From Clostridia bacterium (GTDB lineage: Bacteria > Bacillota > Clostridia > UBA1381): a stretch of 14,834 nucleotides of DNA. The notes below the pieces were generated by a model. It worked only from the letters and a program-made list of their open reading frames with translations. It searched no databases and had not been told where the DNA came from. Shown one piece after another: positions 1 through 7,228 of this stretch. Within the stretch, counting starts at the first letter, position 1, and every line of letters begins with the position of its first letter. The translations under genes were made by a program, and so were the position numbers. Location: NCBI GenBank assembly GCA_017521775.1, contig JAFXBO010000091.1, positions 1 through 14,834 of the forward strand. Reading direction: 5' to 3'.

Positions 1-1533
1 GATATTATTGCCACCTTCAGGCAAAAGCTTTCCGAAATTGGTATTCAGGCACAGCTTATGGGGCGTGCCAAGCATTTTTACAGCATTTTCAGAAAAATGT
101 TTGCACAAAACAAAAGCATTGACGAAATATATGATTTGTTTGCAGTCAGAATTATTGTTGATTCTATAGCCGATTGTTATGCAGTTTTGGGAATGGTGCA
201 CGAAATGTATACCCCTATTCCAATGCGATTTAAAGACTACATCGCAATGCCAAAACCAAATATGTATCAATCCCTGCACACAACTGTTGTCGGACCAAAG
301 GGAACTCCGTTTGAAATTCAGATTAGAACATGGGAAATGCATAAGGTCGCAGAAGAGGGTATCGCAGCGCACTGGAAATATAAAGAGGGTATATCAGGAG
401 AAAGCGACCTTGACTCAAAGCTTGAATGGATGCGTCAGTTACTCGATAACCAACAGGAAATTTTAGATGCTGACGAATTCTTAAATGGTATCAAGCTTGA
501 TTTATTTAACGAAGAAGTTTTTGCCCTGACACCTAACGGCAAGGTTATCTCTTTGAGAAACGGAAGCACAGTTATTGACTTTGCTTTTGCAATTCACACC
601 GAGGTCGGCTGCAAGATGTGTGGTGCAAAGGTAAACGGAAAAATTGTTACTCACGATTATAAGCTTAAAAATGGAGATATTGTTGAAATTCTTACAAGTC
701 CATCGGTAAAAGGCCCAAGCAGAGACTGGCTCAAAATTGTTAAAACCTCTCAGGCAAAGACAAAGATTAACCAATGGCTAAAACGAGAATGCAGAGACGA
801 AAATATTGTTCACGGCAAGGAATTTATAGAAAAAGAATGCCGAAGATTAAATGTTTCTCCATCATCTTTGTTGGTTGAGGAATGGTTGACTCCATTATAC
901 AGAAAATATAACTTTAATTCCATAGACGATTTGTATGCAAGTGTCGGATATGGTGGTCTTTCAGCTCAAAAAGTCGTTTTAAGACTGAATGAAGAATATT
1001 TAAAGACCAAAAAGGAAACTGAAAAAACAGAAGTCATCGAACAACCAATCAAACCAACCAAGTCCCATTCAAGCAGTAATGGTGTCACAGTTATCGGCAT
1101 TGAAAACTGTCTTGTGCGACTTTCAGGCTGTTGTAATCCTGTTCCCGGTGATGAAATTGTCGGCTTTGTCACAAAAGGCAGAGGTGTTTCTGTCCATCGT
1201 GCAGACTGCTCAAATATGAAACCATCTTCTCTTTCTCCAGAGGATAAAAACAGATTTATCCCTGTTAAATGGTCTGAATCATACAAAAAATCTTCATACG
1301 TTGCAACTCTTACAGTTGAATCTGAGGACCGTCCGGGAATGATGATGGCTGTTACAGCTGTTTTGACAGAACTAAAAATTAACTGCGTTTCAATGGATGC
1401 AAGAGTTACAAAAGCTAAAACAGGTATTATGAACATTGGTCTTGAAATCTCCGATGCGTCGGATATGAAGAGAATTATAACAAAACTCAAGCAAGTACCA
1501 GGCGTTATGAATGTTTCAAGAACTCACGGATAA
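1..1533 (+). CDS. rel: Bifunctional (p)ppGpp synthetase/hydrolase Rel (5'-truncated)
   Basis: Long RelA/SpoT-family enzyme that makes and degrades the alarmone (p)ppGpp during amino-acid starvation, acting on the ribosome. The frame is open from base 1, so the gene starts outside the window. About 510 residues are visible, and the N-terminal HD hydrolase domain and the start of the synthetase domain are missing. Seen in order: the synthetase domain (window residues about 20-130, with the RFKD signature at bases 226-237 followed by YIAMPKPN and an EIQIRT motif), the TGS domain (about 173-235, starting VFALTPNGK), a Cys-rich region (LSGCCNPVPGD ... HRADCSN) and a C-terminal ACT domain (last about 75 residues). 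In this family RxKD marks bifunctional Rel/SpoT enzymes, whereas ExDD marks synthetase-only RelA. The hydrolase half is therefore expected but not seen. It is followed after 13 nt by yaaA, so it probably heads or joins the downstream operon. Confidence 0.96.
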   Translation, partial: DIIATFRQKLSEIGIQAQLMGRAKHFYSIFRKMFAQNKSIDEIYDLFAVRIIVDSIADCYAVLGMVHEMYTPIPMRFKDYIAMPKPNMYQSLHTTVVGPKGTPFEIQIRTWEMHKVAEEGIAAHWKYKEGISGESDLDSKLEWMRQLLDNQQEILDADEFLNGIKLDLFNEEVFALTPNGKVISLRNGSTVIDFAFAIHTEVGCKMCGAKVNGKIVTHDYKLKNGDIVEILTSPSVKGPSRDWLKIVKTSQAKTKINQWLKRECRDENIVHGKEFIEKECRRLNVSPSSLLVEEWLTPLYRKYNFNSIDDLYASVGYGGLSAQKVVLRLNEEYLKTKKETEKTEVIEQPIKPTKSHSSSNGVTVIGIENCLVRLSGCCNPVPGDEIVGFVTKGRGVSVHRADCSNMKPSSLSPEDKNRFIPVKWSESYKKSSYVATLTVESEDRPGMMMAVTAVLTELKINCVSMDARVTKAKTGIMNIGLEISDASDMKRIITKLKQVPGVMNVSRTHG

Positions 1534-1546
1534 AAGGAGAATATTT

Positions 1547-1771
1547 ATGCAAACAGAAGAAATAAAAATCTCAACTGAATACATCAAACTCGATCAGCTC
1601 TTAAAATTTTCAGGTGTTGCTGAAAATGGAGCTGATGCAAAGGATATGATTTTAGCAGAAATTGTTGATGTGAACGGAGAGGTTTGCACAATGCGAGGAA
1701 AGAAAATTCGCCCAAATGATGAGGTAATCATCCATTTTGAAGACGAAATATTAAAAATAGAGGTTAAATAA
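1547..1771 (+). CDS. yaaA: S4-domain RNA-binding protein YaaA
   Basis: Small 74-residue protein that is essentially one S4-like RNA-binding fold: YIKLDQLLKFSGVAENGADAK, then VDVNGE and the GKKIRPNDEV turn. The family (YaaA/RlbA) sits immediately upstream of recF in many Firmicutes and has been linked to ribosome assembly; the exact role is unsettled. An in-frame ATG at 1511 lies inside the end of rel and has no ribosome binding site. The ATG at 1547 is preceded by AAGGAGA (1534-1540) with a 6-nt gap and gives the normal family length, so I chose it. The stop codon abuts the recF ATG, implying translational coupling. Confidence 0.92.
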   Translation: MQTEEIKISTEYIKLDQLLKFSGVAENGADAKDMILAEIVDVNGEVCTMRGKKIRPNDEVIIHFEDEILKIEVK

Positions 1772-2857
1772 ATGTATATTAAGTCCCTCACGGTTGAGAA
1801 TTTTCGTAATTATGATTATGAAAAAATCGAATTTCTGCCAACAACAAATGTGTTTTACGGTAACAATGCTCAAGGAAAAACTAATCTCTTGGAAGCAGTT
1901 TACCTTTTTTCGCATGGCAGAAGCCACAGGGCACATTCTGATTCAGAACTCATAAAATTTGGCAAAGAGTTCTATTCTCTTTCTCTGACTTTTGCAGATT
2001 CTTTAAGAGAATATAAAACTGATATACGCTTTACAAACGATAAAAAAAAGCAGATAAAAATTAATAATGTGCCTATCACTAAGCTTTCAATGCTTATGAA
2101 CTATTTAAATGTGGTTATCTTCTCCCCTGAGGACCTTGATTTAGTCAAAGGCTCTCCTGCAAGACGAAGAAATTTTTGTGACGAAGCACTAAGCCAGATG
2201 TATCCAAAGTATTTGAGTGCCTTGATAAATTATCACAAAGCTCTTGTTCAAAAAAACAGCCTATTAAAAAAAATACGCTTATCAGGGAACTCAAACGATG
2301 CTATGCTTTCCTGTTGGAATGAGCAACTGGCTTCATATGGCATAATAATATATAACGAACGAATGGCGTTTTTGAAAAAAATTGAGGAGTTAGCTAAAAC
2401 TGTCCACAAGGATATAACAGGTGAGGCTCTGTCACTGGAATATGTAAGTGGAATAAAACTAAAAGAGCCGACTCCTGATGAATTCTTAACTGTTTTAGAA
2501 AAAAATCAGAAAAGAGAAATCGAACAAGGTGCATCACTAATCGGAATTCAAAGAGACGATTTTAAGATTATGATAAATTCAAATGAGGCAAAAATTTTTG
2601 GCTCACAGGGTCAGCAAAGAACCTGCGTTTTATCGTTAAAAATTGCTGAAACTGAATATATAAAGACGATAAAGGACGAATATCCTGTTTTGTTATTGGA
2701 CGATATTATGAGCGAATTGGATATTAACAGACGAAAATACTTATGGGAATGTATAACAGACAAGCAGGTTATTATGACCTGCACCGATACCGACATTCTT
2801 CAAAGTACCGATAACACGAGACTTTTTAATATTTCGGAAGGAAAGATAATAAGATGA
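1772..2857 (+). CDS. recF: DNA replication/repair protein RecF
   Basis: SMC-like ATPase that with RecO and RecR helps load RecA on gapped single-stranded DNA. The 361 residues are the usual length. Visible motifs: the N-terminal VENFRNY, Walker A GNNAQGKT (residues 30-37), the ABC-type signature GSQGQQRT (277-284) and Walker B LLLDDIMSELD (about 307-317, with D310 and D311). All are intact. ATG directly follows the yaaA stop; GAGG at 1760-1763 lies in the end of yaaA and serves as ribosome binding site. Its stop overlaps the next gene by 4 nt (ATGA). The yaaA-recF pair is the ancestral Firmicutes arrangement, but dnaA/dnaN upstream and gyrB downstream are replaced by rel and a methyltransferase. 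Confidence 0.97.
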   Translation: MYIKSLTVENFRNYDYEKIEFLPTTNVFYGNNAQGKTNLLEAVYLFSHGRSHRAHSDSELIKFGKEFYSLSLTFADSLREYKTDIRFTNDKKKQIKINNVPITKLSMLMNYLNVVIFSPEDLDLVKGSPARRRNFCDEALSQMYPKYLSALINYHKALVQKNSLLKKIRLSGNSNDAMLSCWNEQLASYGIIIYNERMAFLKKIEELAKTVHKDITGEALSLEYVSGIKLKEPTPDEFLTVLEKNQKREIEQGASLIGIQRDDFKIMINSNEAKIFGSQGQQRTCVLSLKIAETEYIKTIKDEYPVLLLDDIMSELDINRRKYLWECITDKQVIMTCTDTDILQSTDNTRLFNISEGKIIR

Positions 2858-4218
2858 TACCCGTTACCAAAAACAAAGAATATGAATTTACAATTGAATC
2901 TGTTACCTCCGAGGGTATGGGTGTCAGCCATATCGATGGTTTTTGTGTGTTTATTCCCAACACAGTTGATGGTGATGTAGTTTTGGCAAAAATTTTGAAG
3001 GTTAAAACAGGCTATGCCTATGCAAGGCTTTCAAAAATTATAACACCGTCAGAATATAGAGTAAAAGCTCCCTGCCCTGCTTCTTCAAAATGTGGTGGGT
3101 GTCAGCTTATGCACATTGATTACAAAAAACAATTAGAAGTCAAAAAGGACATAATTGAAAATGCTCTAAAGAGAATAGGCAAAATTGATGTTGGCGTATC
3201 AGAAATGATAGGTGCAGATAAACCTTACAGATACAGAAATAAAATGATTTTCCCTATCGGAATTGATAAAAACGGCAAGAAAATATGTGGATTTTATCGT
3301 GAGCGAAGTCATGATATTATTCCTCTTGATGATTGCCTTTTGGGAGACGAAATAATCTCAAAAATCATTAAAGCAGTTATGAGTTTTATCGAAAAATATA
3401 AAATAACTGTCTATAATGAAGAGCAACACAAAGGCATTGTGAGAAGACTTTTCATAAGATATGGCTTTAACACAGACGAAATGATGGTTGTTTTGTCAAT
3501 TAATGCAAAAACTCTTCCTCACTTTGATGAGTTTGCAAAAAACATTTCATCGGTTTCTCCGAAAATTAAAAGTGTTATTCTGAATTTTAATACCAAAAAA
3601 ACTAACGCCGTCTTGGGAGATACCAATGCTGTCATTTTCGGCAGCAAAACAATTTCGGATACTCTTTGTGGTATGAAATATGAAATTTCTCCCCACAGCT
3701 TTTTCCAGATAAACCCATACCAGACTGAAAAGCTATATAATAAAGCGCTTGAGCTTGCAGAAATTAGCGAAAACGACAAGGTTATGGACCTTTACTGTGG
3801 GATTGGAACAATATCTCTTTGTGCTGCAAAAAAGGCAAAAAGCGTTATCGGAGTTGAAATTGTTGAGCAGGCGATATTGGATGCAAGAAAAAATGCAGAA
3901 CAAAACGGAATTAAAAATGCTACATTCTATGCAGAGGATGCATCCGTTTTAGTCCCTAAATTAATTGAAGACGGAGAAAAACCTGATATTGTGATACTGG
4001 ACCCTCCAAGAAAGGGTAGCGACGAAAAAACACTCTTGGCAATCGTTAAGGCAAAGCCTGAAAAAATTGTCTATATCTCCTGTAACCCTGCAACTCTCGC
4101 AAGAGATTTAAGGTTTTTGGAGGATAACGGATACAAAACAAAGTACGTTTGTGGTGTGGATATGTTTTCACAGACAACTCATATAGAAAGTATCGCAAAA
4201 CTGACGCTTTCACAATAA
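2854..4218 (+). CDS. rlmD: 23S rRNA (uracil-C5)-methyltransferase, RlmD/TrmA family
   Basis: SAM-dependent RNA m5U methyltransferase of 454 residues. Domain order: an N-terminal TRAM RNA-binding domain (about 5-65), an iron-sulfur cluster site with Cys74, Cys80, Cys83 and probably Cys161 (pattern CX5CX2C plus a distal Cys), then a Rossmann methyltransferase domain. That domain carries a SAM loop VMDLYCGIGT (310-319), DPPRKG (383-388), the catalytic Cys410 in SCNPATL and a Glu in the C-terminal HIES. All features match active RlmD-type enzymes; in Firmicutes such proteins may modify U747 and/or U1939 of 23S rRNA, and the sequence cannot say which. The start overlaps the recF stop as ATGA, with GGAAGGA about 10 nt upstream. 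Confidence 0.93.
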   Translation: MIPVTKNKEYEFTIESVTSEGMGVSHIDGFCVFIPNTVDGDVVLAKILKVKTGYAYARLSKIITPSEYRVKAPCPASSKCGGCQLMHIDYKKQLEVKKDIIENALKRIGKIDVGVSEMIGADKPYRYRNKMIFPIGIDKNGKKICGFYRERSHDIIPLDDCLLGDEIISKIIKAVMSFIEKYKITVYNEEQHKGIVRRLFIRYGFNTDEMMVVLSINAKTLPHFDEFAKNISSVSPKIKSVILNFNTKKTNAVLGDTNAVIFGSKTISDTLCGMKYEISPHSFFQINPYQTEKLYNKALELAEISENDKVMDLYCGIGTISLCAAKKAKSVIGVEIVEQAILDARKNAEQNGIKNATFYAEDASVLVPKLIEDGEKPDIVILDPPRKGSDEKTLLAIVKAKPEKIVYISCNPATLARDLRFLEDNGYKTKYVCGVDMFSQTTHIESIAKLTLSQ

Positions 4219-4233
4219 AAGTAGGATGAGAAT

Positions 4234-4869
4234 ATGAAACTAAAAAAATTATCAGGCAATCAATTAAAAATTCTTGCAGCTCTTTTTATGACGATTGACC
4301 ATATCGGAGTTATGATATTTACACAATCCGAAATCTTAAGAATAATAGGCAGACTTTCTATGCCCATATTTGCATATATGATTAGCGAAGGTGCTCATTA
4401 TACAAAAAACAGAAAAAAATATTTATCTGTGCTGATAGTTATGTCTGCAATTATCCAGATAACCTACTATCTTGTCGAAAGGTCCTTGGACCAATGTATT
4501 TTGGTCACTTTTTCACTTTCAATTATGCTAATTTACATTATAGACAGAAAAAATATTATTCTATCATTACTTGCTTTAACTGCTTGCTTTTATTTAACAC
4601 AAGTAGTAAATATTGACTATGGTTTTTTTGGTATAGTGTTGCCTTTATTAATATATTTGGGAGAAAACAAAACTCAAAAGCTAATACTGATGACATCAGG
4701 TCTTGTTTTAGTATCACTCACAAATTCACCAATACAATGGTACTCTTTGTTATCTGTACCTTTAGTTGCACTCTATAACGGAAAAAGAGGAAAACTCAGA
4801 ATGAAAAACTTTTTTTATATCTACTATCCTCTCCATCTGCTTATTATTTACTTTATAAGTATTTTATAA
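4234..4869 (+). CDS. TraX family membrane protein
   Basis: Hydrophobic 211-residue integral membrane protein with roughly seven to eight predicted membrane segments. The opening LSGNQLKILAALFMTIDHIG and the following RIIGRLSMPIFAYMISEGAHYT match the TraX family, named after the F-plasmid pilin acetylase. Chromosomal members are common in Clostridia with no plasmid transfer genes nearby, as here, and their substrate is unknown. The start is supported by AGGATGAG at 4223-4230, close before the ATG. The 15-nt gap from rlmD suggests co-transcription, and a strong terminator follows 9 nt after the stop. Family assignment is fairly sure; pilin acetylation should not be inferred. Confidence 0.85.
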   Translation: MKLKKLSGNQLKILAALFMTIDHIGVMIFTQSEILRIIGRLSMPIFAYMISEGAHYTKNRKKYLSVLIVMSAIIQITYYLVERSLDQCILVTFSLSIMLIYIIDRKNIILSLLALTACFYLTQVVNIDYGFFGIVLPLLIYLGENKTQKLILMTSGLVLVSLTNSPIQWYSLLSVPLVALYNGKRGKLRMKNFFYIYYPLHLLIIYFISIL

Positions 4870-4878
4870 TAAAAACAA

Positions 4879-4900
4879 AAGACCGTCATATGACGGTCTT
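4879..4900. terminator. Bidirectional terminator between convergent traX-like gene and spo0A
   Basis: Perfect 22-nt palindrome (AAGACCGTCAT then ATGACGGTCTT), flanked by an A-rich stretch on the left and a T-rich stretch on the right. It can therefore work as an intrinsic terminator on both strands. It lies 9 nt after the traX-like stop and about 50 nt beyond the spo0A stop. Confidence 0.9.
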
Positions 4901-4950
4901 ATTTGTTTGTAATTGCTTTTTTAGTTCAATGCAAATGAGTGATGTATAAA

Positions 4951-5745
4951 TTATTTTATACGGAGGCGTATTCGGTCTGCGACCATTGCGATAAATTCGG
5001 AATTTGTGGGCTTTCCTTTACCGGTATCAATGGTATAACCAAAGATTTCGTCCATTGTCTGAGGCTTACCTCTTGTCCAGGCAACCTCGATTGAATGTCT
5101 TATGGCACGCTCAACTCTCGATGAGGTTGTACCATATTTCTTTGCGATGGCAGGGTATAACTGTTTTGTTATGTAATTTAACAATTCCATATTTTCCACA
5201 ACCATCATAATTGCTGACCTTATATATTGATAACCCTTTATATGAGCAGGAACTCCCAACTCGTGTATAAATTCGGTGACCAATGTTTCAAGGTCCATTT
5301 CATCAGGTCTTTTGGTTATTGGTGCGCTCACTCTTTGAGTCTCGTTAACCCTTGCAGGTGCAGTTACTCTTTGACAAAAGCTTCTTATTATGTCAGCCAC
5401 TGCTTCATTGCTCTGTGGCTTTAACATAAAGTATTTTGCTCCAAGATTTGTTACCGAGTCCATAATCCAGGCACTGTTGGAAACAGATACAGCTATCACG
5501 GTCGGTAATTTGGAAAGTCGCATCTCCTGCATCTTCTTTAAAACACTTAATCCGTCGCGTTTTGGCATAATTGTATCTAAAACCAAAACATCAGGGTTGG
5601 TTTCTAAAAGCATTCCAAGAGCTTCCTCCCCATCATACGCACAGCCCACAACCTCAAATTCCTGTTGTGTTTTCAAATAATCCGAAAGACCATCTGCAAA
5701 CACCTTGTTGTCGTCTGCAATTAGTACAGAAATTTTTCCATTCAT
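4951..5745 (-). CDS. spo0A: Sporulation master regulator Spo0A
   Basis: Response regulator that, once phosphorylated, switches on entry into sporulation by binding 0A boxes. 264 residues from the chosen start. The receiver domain (about 4-125) has the acidic pair Asp11/Asp12, phosphoacceptor Asp57 in VLVLDTIMP, Ser87 and Lys109, all intact. After a linker comes the Spo0A-specific C-terminal DNA-binding domain, with the near-invariant recognition helix [12 protein letters not shown] (209-220) and AWTRG. An upstream in-frame ATG at 5763 would add six residues, but AGGGGAGA (5753-5760) overlaps those codons and is well placed for the ATG at 5743-5745, so I use the latter. spoIVB lies upstream as in other spore formers, but a terminator and a dedicated promoter separate the two. 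Confidence 0.97.
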   Translation of the reverse strand: MNGKISVLIADDNKVFADGLSDYLKTQQEFEVVGCAYDGEEALGMLLETNPDVLVLDTIMPKRDGLSVLKKMQEMRLSKLPTVIAVSVSNSAWIMDSVTNLGAKYFMLKPQSNEAVADIIRSFCQRVTAPARVNETQRVSAPITKRPDEMDLETLVTEFIHELGVPAHIKGYQYIRSAIMMVVENMELLNYITKQLYPAIAKKYGTTSSRVERAIRHSIEVAWTRGKPQTMDEIFGYTIDTGKGKPTNSEFIAMVADRIRLRIK

Positions 5746-5769
5746 TAATGAATCTCCCCTCATTTCATT
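5740..5769 (-). promoter_or_regulatory. Self-complementary sequence around the spo0A ribosome binding site and start codon
   Basis: A perfect 14-nt palindrome (ATTCATT/AATGAAT, 5740-5753) covers the spo0A start codon. Its upstream half, TTCATT in the mRNA (5747-5752), can instead pair with AATGAA (5764-5769), which leaves the Shine-Dalgarno sequence AGGGGAGA in an 11-nt loop. Two mutually exclusive weak stems are thus possible around the initiation site. That they regulate translation is inference; the stems are short and AU-rich. Confidence 0.35.
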
Positions 5770-5827
5770 GAATTAAGAAGGTATCCATTTGCTGTTGGCC
5801 ATATTCAATTTTAAAAGAACATGAAAA

Positions 5828-5849
5828 AGTATCAAAACAAACAGATACT
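5828..5849 (-). promoter_or_regulatory. Hairpin with T-run in the spo0A leader (possible attenuator)
   Basis: Read on the spo0A strand: AGTATC, a 10-nt loop, GATACT, then TTTT. It lies about 10-30 nt after the predicted transcription start and about 80 nt before the start codon. The layout resembles a weak intrinsic terminator, but the stem is only 6 bp and AU-rich, so strong termination is unlikely. Confidence 0.3.
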
Positions 5850-5863
5850 CTTTTCTTATCCAT

Positions 5864-5892
5864 ATTCTAACATATTCTGCAAAATATGGCAA
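5864..5892 (-). promoter_or_regulatory. Vegetative-type promoter of spo0A
   Basis: On the minus strand there is TTGCCA (5887-5892), a 17-bp spacer, and TAGAAT (5864-5869) preceded by TGT, i.e. an extended -10. This is a good match to the housekeeping sigma consensus. The start would be near 5857, giving a leader of about 110 nt. No convincing sigma-H promoter was seen in the same interval. Confidence 0.75.
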
Positions 5893-5931
5893 TAGATTAA
5901 TACACAAAATTTGAAAATTCTAAAAAAATCG

Positions 5932-5948
5932 TTCGACAAAATTCGATA
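5932..5948 (-). promoter_or_regulatory. Tandem 0A boxes upstream of spo0A
   Basis: On the minus strand TGTCGAA (5932-5938) is a perfect core 0A box, within TTTGTCGAACGAT. TATCGAA (5942-5948) is a one-mismatch copy in the same orientation, exactly 10 bp away. Spo0A binds such cores, and dimers use sites one helical turn apart. They lie about 75-90 bp upstream of the predicted start, suggesting autoregulation of spo0A. Confidence 0.65.
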
Positions 5949-6001
5949 AGATGTTTGAATTCATATATTTGCAATTCTTTATTCTCTTATTTACATAAAA
6001 G

Positions 6002-6023
6002 TGCCCGCCGCATCGGACGGGCA
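6002..6023 (-). terminator. Terminator after spoIVB
   Basis: GC-rich hairpin: TGCCCGCCG pairs with CGG(A)CGGGCA, nine base pairs with one bulged A and a 3-nt loop. On the minus strand it is followed by CTTTTA. It begins 9 nt after the spoIVB stop and should isolate spo0A from spoIVB transcription. The interval 5746-6032 (287 nt) otherwise holds only the spo0A control elements. Confidence 0.85.
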
Positions 6024-6032
6024 TTTATTTAT

Positions 6033-7079
6033 TTAATTTGCTAACATATTTTCAATAAATATCCCATAACCTCTTGTGGGGTCATTTACAAATACATGTG
6101 TCACTGCTCCAATAAGCATATTATTCTGAATAATCGGCGAACCACTCATTCCTTGAACAATCCCACCTGTTTTTGATAACAGCTCCTCATCTGTGATTTT
6201 TAAAACTATGCCTTTATTGTTTATCTCTGGTGATTTCGATACGCTTAATATTTCAACATTATAGCTTTTGACTCCATCTCCGTCAACATCGCACAAGATC
6301 TGTGCCGGACCCTGTTTGACCTGATATCTTGTTGCAGTCTCTATTAATTTTTTATTATCACACACAAAATCATTATTTAATTTTCCATATACTCCAAACT
6401 CATTATTCTTTATGATTTTTCCTAAATTATAATTTTTAAATTGTCCTGAAAGTTCTCCAGGAACACCATTTTTACCTTTTTTAACCGAGAGAATATCACA
6501 ACCAACCAAATCTCCGTCTTCAACTGTTAACACTGCTCCTGTATCAGAATCGCATATTGCGTGACCAAGGGCTGCAAAGGAATAGCTATTTGGATTATAA
6601 AAGGTCATAGTCCCAATCCCTGCTGTACTGTCACGAACCCATATACCAATTCTATAATATCCGTCATTCGATAAAACAGGAGTTATTTTTGTTTCAAAAA
6701 TTTCCTCATCTCTCGCAACTTTTAAATGAATTGGTTTTTTTACCTGATTTATATAGTCCGAGAGGTCTTCATTTGTTCCAAGTTCAAACCCATCAACAGA
6801 TAAAATTCTGTCTGTCTCTCTTATTCCCACATCTTTTGCAGGTGTAAACCTGTTTGTGTCTTTATCTACAACCTCAGAAACATAAACAACCAAGAGTCCG
6901 TCGGTGAACATTTTCACTCCCACAGCTTCTCCGGATGGGATTACATATCTCTTCTCAAAAGCATTCACTTCCTGACCGACAGGCAATACATCTTTAGATT
7001 GAACATTAAAATTTAGTATAAAACCAAAAAAAACAGCAAAAAATAAAATTAAACCAAAACTTATTTTTTTATTTTTCAA
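6033..7079 (-). CDS. spoIVB: SpoIVB peptidase (sporulation sigma-K checkpoint protease)
   Basis: Serine peptidase made in the forespore. In Bacillus it is secreted into the intermembrane space and triggers activation of pro-sigma-K in the mother cell. 348 residues: an N-terminal membrane/signal segment (about 7-23), a PDZ domain (about 55-125, with VGIRETDRILSVDG), and the peptidase domain. A triad can be read from family motifs: His173 (LGHAICD), Asp297 (KITDEELL) and Ser312 (GIVQGMSGSPI), with the Asp-Ser spacing of 15 as in Bacillus. The protein is shorter than the Bacillus one, mainly before the PDZ. The start codon is TTG (7077-7079), backed by GAGGTGA a few bases upstream; no ATG alternative fits. 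No clear housekeeping promoter is visible upstream, in keeping with a sporulation-specific gene. Confidence 0.95.
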   Translation of the reverse strand: MKNKKISFGLILFFAVFFGFILNFNVQSKDVLPVGQEVNAFEKRYVIPSGEAVGVKMFTDGLLVVYVSEVVDKDTNRFTPAKDVGIRETDRILSVDGFELGTNEDLSDYINQVKKPIHLKVARDEEIFETKITPVLSNDGYYRIGIWVRDSTAGIGTMTFYNPNSYSFAALGHAICDSDTGAVLTVEDGDLVGCDILSVKKGKNGVPGELSGQFKNYNLGKIIKNNEFGVYGKLNNDFVCDNKKLIETATRYQVKQGPAQILCDVDGDGVKSYNVEILSVSKSPEINNKGIVLKITDEELLSKTGGIVQGMSGSPIIQNNMLIGAVTHVFVNDPTRGYGIFIENMLAN

Positions 7080-7191
7080 AAAATCACCTCACTTTCAATA
7101 TTAATTTCTCCGTATTTACATTCTTTAATACGACAAACATTAAGTTAAATATGTGAGGATTTTAATTTTTTTTTAAATTTTTCAAATAAAA

Positions 7192-7218
7192 AGAGGATAT
7201 CAAAATTTGATATCCTCT
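7192..7218 (-). terminator. Terminator of the amino-acid ABC transporter operon
   Basis: Perfect 13-bp inverted repeat (AGAGGATATCAAA / TTTGATATCCTCT) with a 1-nt centre. On the minus strand it is followed by TTTTTATTTG. It starts about 10 nt after the ATPase stop codon. On the plus strand it is followed by GGAAC, so it acts only in the minus direction. Confidence 0.9.
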
Positions 7219-7228
7219 GGAACTTTTA

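Noticed and set aside
966..1490. 174-codon open frame on the minus strand inside rel
   Set aside because: It lies wholly antisense to conserved Cys-rich and ACT regions of Rel, has no ribosome binding site and no recognisable protein features.
4234..4869. Possible mobile or conjugative element suggested by the TraX name
   Set aside because: No integrase, relaxase, transposase, attachment-site repeats or pilus genes lie nearby, and the gene is tightly packed in a housekeeping operon.
5004..5771. Several plus-strand open frames over spo0A
   Set aside because: All are antisense to intact spo0A codons, short, and without family features.
7084..7125. Sigma-G-like GAATG / AATATTG pair before spoIVB
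   Set aside because: The spacer is 16 bp and the predicted start would fall within the ribosome binding site, leaving no leader; kept only as a remark.
7192..7218. Perfect inverted repeat considered as a regulator operator for spoIVB
   Set aside because: Its position just after the ATPase stop and its one-sided T-run fit an intrinsic terminator better.
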